Origin: Planctomycetia bacterium
GTDB taxonomy: Bacteria; Planctomycetota; Planctomycetia; Gemmatales; Gemmataceae
Reading direction: 5' to 3'
Assembly: GCA_005773755.1 (NCBI GenBank)
Contig: SXHE01000163.1
Span: 1-8,852, forward strand
DNA length: 8,852 nucleotides
Shown: piece after piece, positions 6,896 through 8,852 of the stretch
Layout of the letters: every line of letters starts with the position of its first letter
Position numbering within the stretch: position 1 is the first letter of the stretch
The notes under the pieces: model-generated
Databases searched by the model: none
What the model was told of the DNA's origin: nothing
Seen by the model: the letters and a program-made list of their open reading frames with translations, nothing else
Program-made: the position numbers and the translations under genes

Positions 6896-7282
6896 ATGAC
6901 CCGCACGAAGAAGTTGGGCGCGCGCGAGCGGCAAACGTTTCAGCACCGCCTCCAGGAACTGGTCGCCCGCTTGTCGGGCGGGGTCGCCCAACTCGAGTCC
7001 GAAGCGCTGCGGCCGGGGCCGGAACTGGCCGCGCCCGCGAGCGGGACCGAGACGCACGAAGCCGACCGCGCGGTGCGCGAGACCGAAGAGCAAGTGGCCC
7101 GCACGCTGCTGGCTTCGGAGGAGCAGATTCTGACCGAGGCAACGGGGGCGCTGGAGCGGCTCCGGGCCGGCACCTTCGGCACGTGCGAGAGGTGCGACCT
7201 CGCGATCAGTCGGACGCGGCTCGATGCCGTGCCGTATGCCCGCGTCTGCGCCCGGTGCGCTCGCGAGGGTGAAGTTGAATGA
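6896..7282 (+). CDS. DksA/TraR-family C4 zinc-finger protein
   Basis: A 128-residue protein built like small DksA/TraR regulators: an N-terminal helix (10-35), a second long helix (about 54-90) forming a coiled coil, then a zinc finger with Cys97, Cys100, Cys118 and Cys121 (CERC and CARC). The finger lies in the typical family context LRAGTFGTCERC...R-LDAVPYARVCARC. Such proteins bind RNA polymerase through its secondary channel and alter promoter choice, often together with ppGpp. At the coiled-coil tip, where DksA has D-x-x-D-x-A, this protein reads HEADRA (54-59), keeping only the second Asp and the Ala, so DksA-like activity is uncertain. GGAG at 6884-6887, 8 nt upstream, selects ATG 6896 over the in-frame ATG at 6875. 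It follows a 187-bp gap without a recognisable promoter. Confidence 0.88.
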   Translation: MTRTKKLGARERQTFQHRLQELVARLSGGVAQLESEALRPGPELAAPASGTETHEADRAVRETEEQVARTLLASEEQILTEATGALERLRAGTFGTCERCDLAISRTRLDAVPYARVCARCAREGEVE

Positions 7283-7283
7283 G

Positions 7284-7300
7284 GTCGCGCACCGCGCGAC
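7284..7300 (+). terminator. Short GC hairpin directly after the zinc-finger gene
   Basis: GTCGCGC at 7284-7290 pairs with GCGCGAC at 7294-7300 around a 3-nt loop, immediately after the stop codon at 7280-7282. No T-tract follows. It may be a weak transcript-end structure; at this GC content a 7-bp stem could also be chance. Confidence 0.3.
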
Positions 7301-7313
7301 TGTGTGAACGACG

Positions 7314-7338
7314 GTATCCGCCGGCCGGCAGTGGATAC
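7314..7338. promoter_or_regulatory. Operator-like imperfect palindrome upstream of the small membrane gene
   Basis: GTATCC (7314-7319) and GGATAC (7333-7338) are inverted, and between them lies the 10-nt palindrome GCCGGCCGGC (7320-7329), giving a 25-nt symmetric site. It sits 34 nt before the next start codon, where a repressor site or a 5' leader hairpin would be placed. No regulator is known for it. Confidence 0.3.
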
Positions 7339-7361
7339 CCGACACGACCTTCCGCCGGCGT

Positions 7362-7366
7362 GAGGA
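7362..7366 (+). promoter_or_regulatory. Ribosome-binding site GAGGA for the small membrane protein
   Basis: GAGGA ends 6 nt before ATG 7373. This is the main non-compositional reason to accept the 67-codon frame as a gene. Confidence 0.6.
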
Positions 7367-7372
7367 ACGGTT

Positions 7373-7576
7373 ATGGTCTCCCCAGTTGGTCTGGACCCGT
7401 GGGAAGTGGTCGCGCTGGCCGGATTGAGCGCGGCGACGATGTTGACCGTCGCGTCGGTGATCGGGTTCACGATCTCGTGGCTGGTGTGCCGCGAGCCGGC
7501 GGCGCGCCCGGTTTCGGCCCCGAAACCCGCGGCGCACCCGGCCCCGGATCGTGCGTCCGAGTACGCCACCGCCTGA
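7373..7576 (+). CDS. Small single-pass membrane protein (67 aa), function unknown
   Basis: A 67-residue product with one membrane segment at about 12-38 (VVALAGLSAATMLTVASVIG followed by FTISWLVC), then a hydrophilic tail rich in Ala and Pro (43-61). A good ribosome-binding site precedes the ATG. It lies 90 bp downstream of the zinc-finger gene on the same strand and might be co-transcribed with it, though two structured sites sit in the gap. I recognise no family. Another frame is open across the same stretch, but that frame lacks any protein-like signal until the start at 7750, so this frame is preferred. Very small membrane proteins of this form are common in bacteria and are often regulatory or structural partners. 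Confidence 0.65.
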   Translation: MVSPVGLDPWEVVALAGLSAATMLTVASVIGFTISWLVCREPAARPVSAPKPAAHPAPDRASEYATA

Positions 7577-7664
7577 CGCGGTGCATCACTACCGAATCCG
7601 GACCCGCTGAGCAGCGCGGCGGGCGCGACTCGCTTCACCGGCGATCTGGAAGGGCAAACACCAA

Positions 7665-7691
7665 GTCGCCCGCCCGGATCGGGCGGGCGAC
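7665..7691. terminator. Perfect 11-bp GC stem-loop before the exported protein gene
   Basis: GTCGCCCGCCC at 7665-7675 pairs perfectly with 7681-7691 around the loop GGATC. There is no T-run downstream on the plus strand; on the minus strand it is followed by TTGGTGTTTG. It lies between the small membrane gene and the exported protein gene, 58 bp before the latter's start. It may end the upstream transcript or be a 5' leader structure of the downstream one. Confidence 0.5.
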
Positions 7692-7736
7692 CGCTCCGAG
7701 TGCGCGGCCGGGTTCGCCCACAAATCTCCTCTTGCC

Positions 7737-7740
7737 GGAG
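7737..7740 (+). promoter_or_regulatory. Ribosome-binding site GGAG for the exported protein
   Basis: GGAG ends 9 nt before ATG 7750 and, with the signal peptide that follows, fixes this start inside a much longer open frame that extends upstream to about 7279. Confidence 0.65.
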
Positions 7741-7749
7741 CTACCCGTC

Positions 7750-8595
7750 ATGTTACTGCGTCACGTTCGGTGGACCGCCGCGAGGCTCGCGGCGGTCGTC
7801 GCCGTCTGTTTCGCCCCGTCCTCGGCACACGCTGACACTCAGATTCTCGTCGAGGAATTCGCAACCGCCCCGTTCCCCCCGTTCGCAGTGGTTTACTCGT
7901 CGCAAGTGTTTCCGTCGTCGACGAACGTCACGACGTTCGCACCACCGCTTGTAAACTTCTCGAACGTCACGATCACCGTGAATACGGGCTACGGGGCGGT
8001 CAGTTCGCTCACAACGACCGTCAACGCGACCCCGATCCCGAGCAGTTTCCCCCCGCCGTCTTTCCCACCGACGGTCGGCGGTCCCGGCTTACCCCAGCTC
8101 CGGATCATCGTCACCAGTGACGGGTTTTCGACCCCCAACGGCGGTGGCAGTGCGGGCATCCAGAACAACGTTGCGGCCTCTTCGGCCATCAGCGGCGGGC
8201 AGAACATGCTGACCTCCAGCACGCAGTTGTTGAACACCCCGCTCTTCCCCGGTTTCGAGACCAATTCTATGAGCCTCGCGGCCGGGACGATTTTAGGTCT
8301 CCCAACGCCTCCTGCGACCGACACGCGCCCGAGTCAACTCATCTCGCCGGTGACGTTTTCGAGCATTCCCACTGGGTTCCCGAACACGTTCGCCATCCAG
8401 CAGGTTATCAACGTTCAGGTGACCAACGTCGACCCTTCGGGAATCCAGAGCGGTTCGACCGTGGGTGGGTCTGCGAGTTCGCTCGTGATCACCTCCCCGG
8501 CCCCGGTGCCGGCCCCTGGTGGCCTGGCGCTGGCGCTGATTGCCGTGCCGGTTCTGACCCTGCGGCGCAAGCTCGGCAAGCGGGTCGCGTGCTGA
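7750..8595 (+). CDS. Exported protein with PEP-CTERM-like C-terminal sorting signal
   Basis: A 281-residue secreted protein. Residues 1-28 form a signal peptide (basic MLLRHVRWTAAR, hydrophobic core, likely cleavage after AHA at 28). The mature part is rich in Ser, Thr, Asn, Pro and Gly, with few charged residues and short beta-like segments such as NFSNVTITVNTG (69-80) and VINVQVTNV (219-227), typical of surface or matrix proteins. The C-terminus has the three-part form of a PEP-CTERM anchor: a short motif PAPGG (254-258), a hydrophobic stretch LALALIAVPVLTL (259-271) and a basic cluster RRKLGKR (272-278). The canonical Pro-Glu-Pro is replaced by Pro-Ala-Pro, and the protein ends in Cys281. 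PEP-CTERM proteins are processed by exosortase and are common in Planctomycetes. The central region is not recognised. The stop is 16 bp from the convergent regulator gene's stop. Confidence 0.85.
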   Translation: MLLRHVRWTAARLAAVVAVCFAPSSAHADTQILVEEFATAPFPPFAVVYSSQVFPSSTNVTTFAPPLVNFSNVTITVNTGYGAVSSLTTTVNATPIPSSFPPPSFPPTVGGPGLPQLRIIVTSDGFSTPNGGGSAGIQNNVAASSAISGGQNMLTSSTQLLNTPLFPGFETNSMSLAAGTILGLPTPPATDTRPSQLISPVTFSSIPTGFPNTFAIQQVINVQVTNVDPSGIQSGSTVGGSASSLVITSPAPVPAPGGLALALIAVPVLTLRRKLGKRVAC

Positions 8596-8611
8596 TCCGA
8601 ACGGGCTTCGG

Positions 8612-8852
8612 TCACTCGCTCGCCGGGCGGTACTTGTCGAGCAGGCGGTACAGGGCGCGGCGGCTCACGCCCAGCGCCTTGGCCGCCTGCACCTTGTTCC
8701 CGCCGTGCCGCCGCAGCACGTCTTCCACGTGCCGCCGCTCGACCGCGTCCAGGTCGTCCGGCCCCACCGCGGGAGGCGCGCCGGCGACCGCGACCGGCTT
8801 GCTCACCTGAACCAGGTTCTCCGGCAGGTCGTCGGTGGTGACGGTGTCGCCC
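8612..8852 (-). CDS. Sigma-54-dependent activator (NtrC family), C-terminal part only
   Basis: The frame enters from the right edge without a start and ends at the stop at 8612-8614, giving the last 79 residues. It begins with GDTVTTDDLPENLV, the typical end of the AAA+ sigma-54 activator domain (the edLP motif just before the linker). A short linker follows, then a Fis-type helix-turn-helix: ERRHVEDVLRRHGGNKVQAAKALGVSRRALYRLLDKY. Such proteins bind upstream enhancers and hydrolyse ATP to open sigma-54 promoters, usually under control of an N-terminal sensor or receiver domain, which is outside the window. The in-frame GTG at 8804-8806 could be mistaken for a start of a 64-residue protein, but the upstream reading clearly belongs to the larger family. 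It is convergent with the exported protein gene. Confidence 0.92.
   Translation of the reverse strand, partial: GDTVTTDDLPENLVQVSKPVAVAGAPPAVGPDDLDAVERRHVEDVLRRHGGNKVQAAKALGVSRRALYRLLDKYRPASE

Noticed and set aside
7279..7749. Upstream extension of the exported-protein frame
   Set aside because: It has no protein-like features, crosses two hairpins and the small membrane gene, and the signal peptide plus GGAG place the start at 7750.

Overview
The window looks like chromosome of a high-GC planctomycete, most likely from the Gemmataceae lineage. The main reason is the pairing on the minus strand of a large exported DUF1587/DUF1595/DUF1592/DUF1588/DUF1585 multi-domain haem protein with a DUF1552 (HXXSHH-type) Tat-signal protein, a combination expanded in Planctomycetes. 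A Tat-exported enolase-superfamily enzyme, a C-terminal sorting-signal protein and a sigma-54 activator fit the same picture. The genus-level guess is inference; no rRNA, tRNA or phylogenetic marker is present.

Layout. 1-1115 (minus, cut by the left edge): DUF1552 protein. 1116-1210: spacer with an inverted pair of self-complementary GC hairpins. 1211-3754 (minus): planctomycete-type cytochrome/DUF1592-family protein, first gene of the apparent two-gene operon. 3755-4187: divergent intergenic region dominated by a 176-bp composite inverted repeat. 4188-5378 (plus): Tat-signal mandelate racemase/galactonate dehydratase-like protein with an intact acid-sugar dehydratase active site but about 20 residues missing from the barrel. 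5587-6708 (plus): tail-anchored protein resembling the DUF155/RMD1 family. 6896-7282 (plus): DksA/TraR-type C4 zinc-finger protein. 7373-7576 (plus): small single-pass membrane protein. 7750-8595 (plus): exported protein with a PEP-CTERM-like C-terminus of the variant form PAPGG. 8612-8852 (minus, cut by the right edge): C-terminal end of an NtrC-family sigma-54-dependent activator with a Fis-type helix-turn-helix.

How they may work together. The two minus-strand genes probably form an envelope module: a haem protein with two CxxCH sites plus a Tat substrate of unknown activity. The divergent sugar-acid dehydratase is also predicted to be exported, so carbohydrate catabolism is a reasonable but unproven shared theme. 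The plus-strand genes from 5587 on look like separate small transcription units: gaps are 90-210 bp and most hold a hairpin. Four of the five plus-strand genes have a GAGG/GGAG ribosome-binding site 8-9 nt before the ATG and the small membrane gene has GAGGA 6 nt before it; the large haem-protein gene has none. I see no CRISPR, phage, transposase, toxin-antitoxin or defence genes. The points most worth a second look are the HXXSHD substitution in the DUF1552 protein, the barrel deletion in the enolase-superfamily enzyme, and the two structured, probably dispersed, repeat elements.
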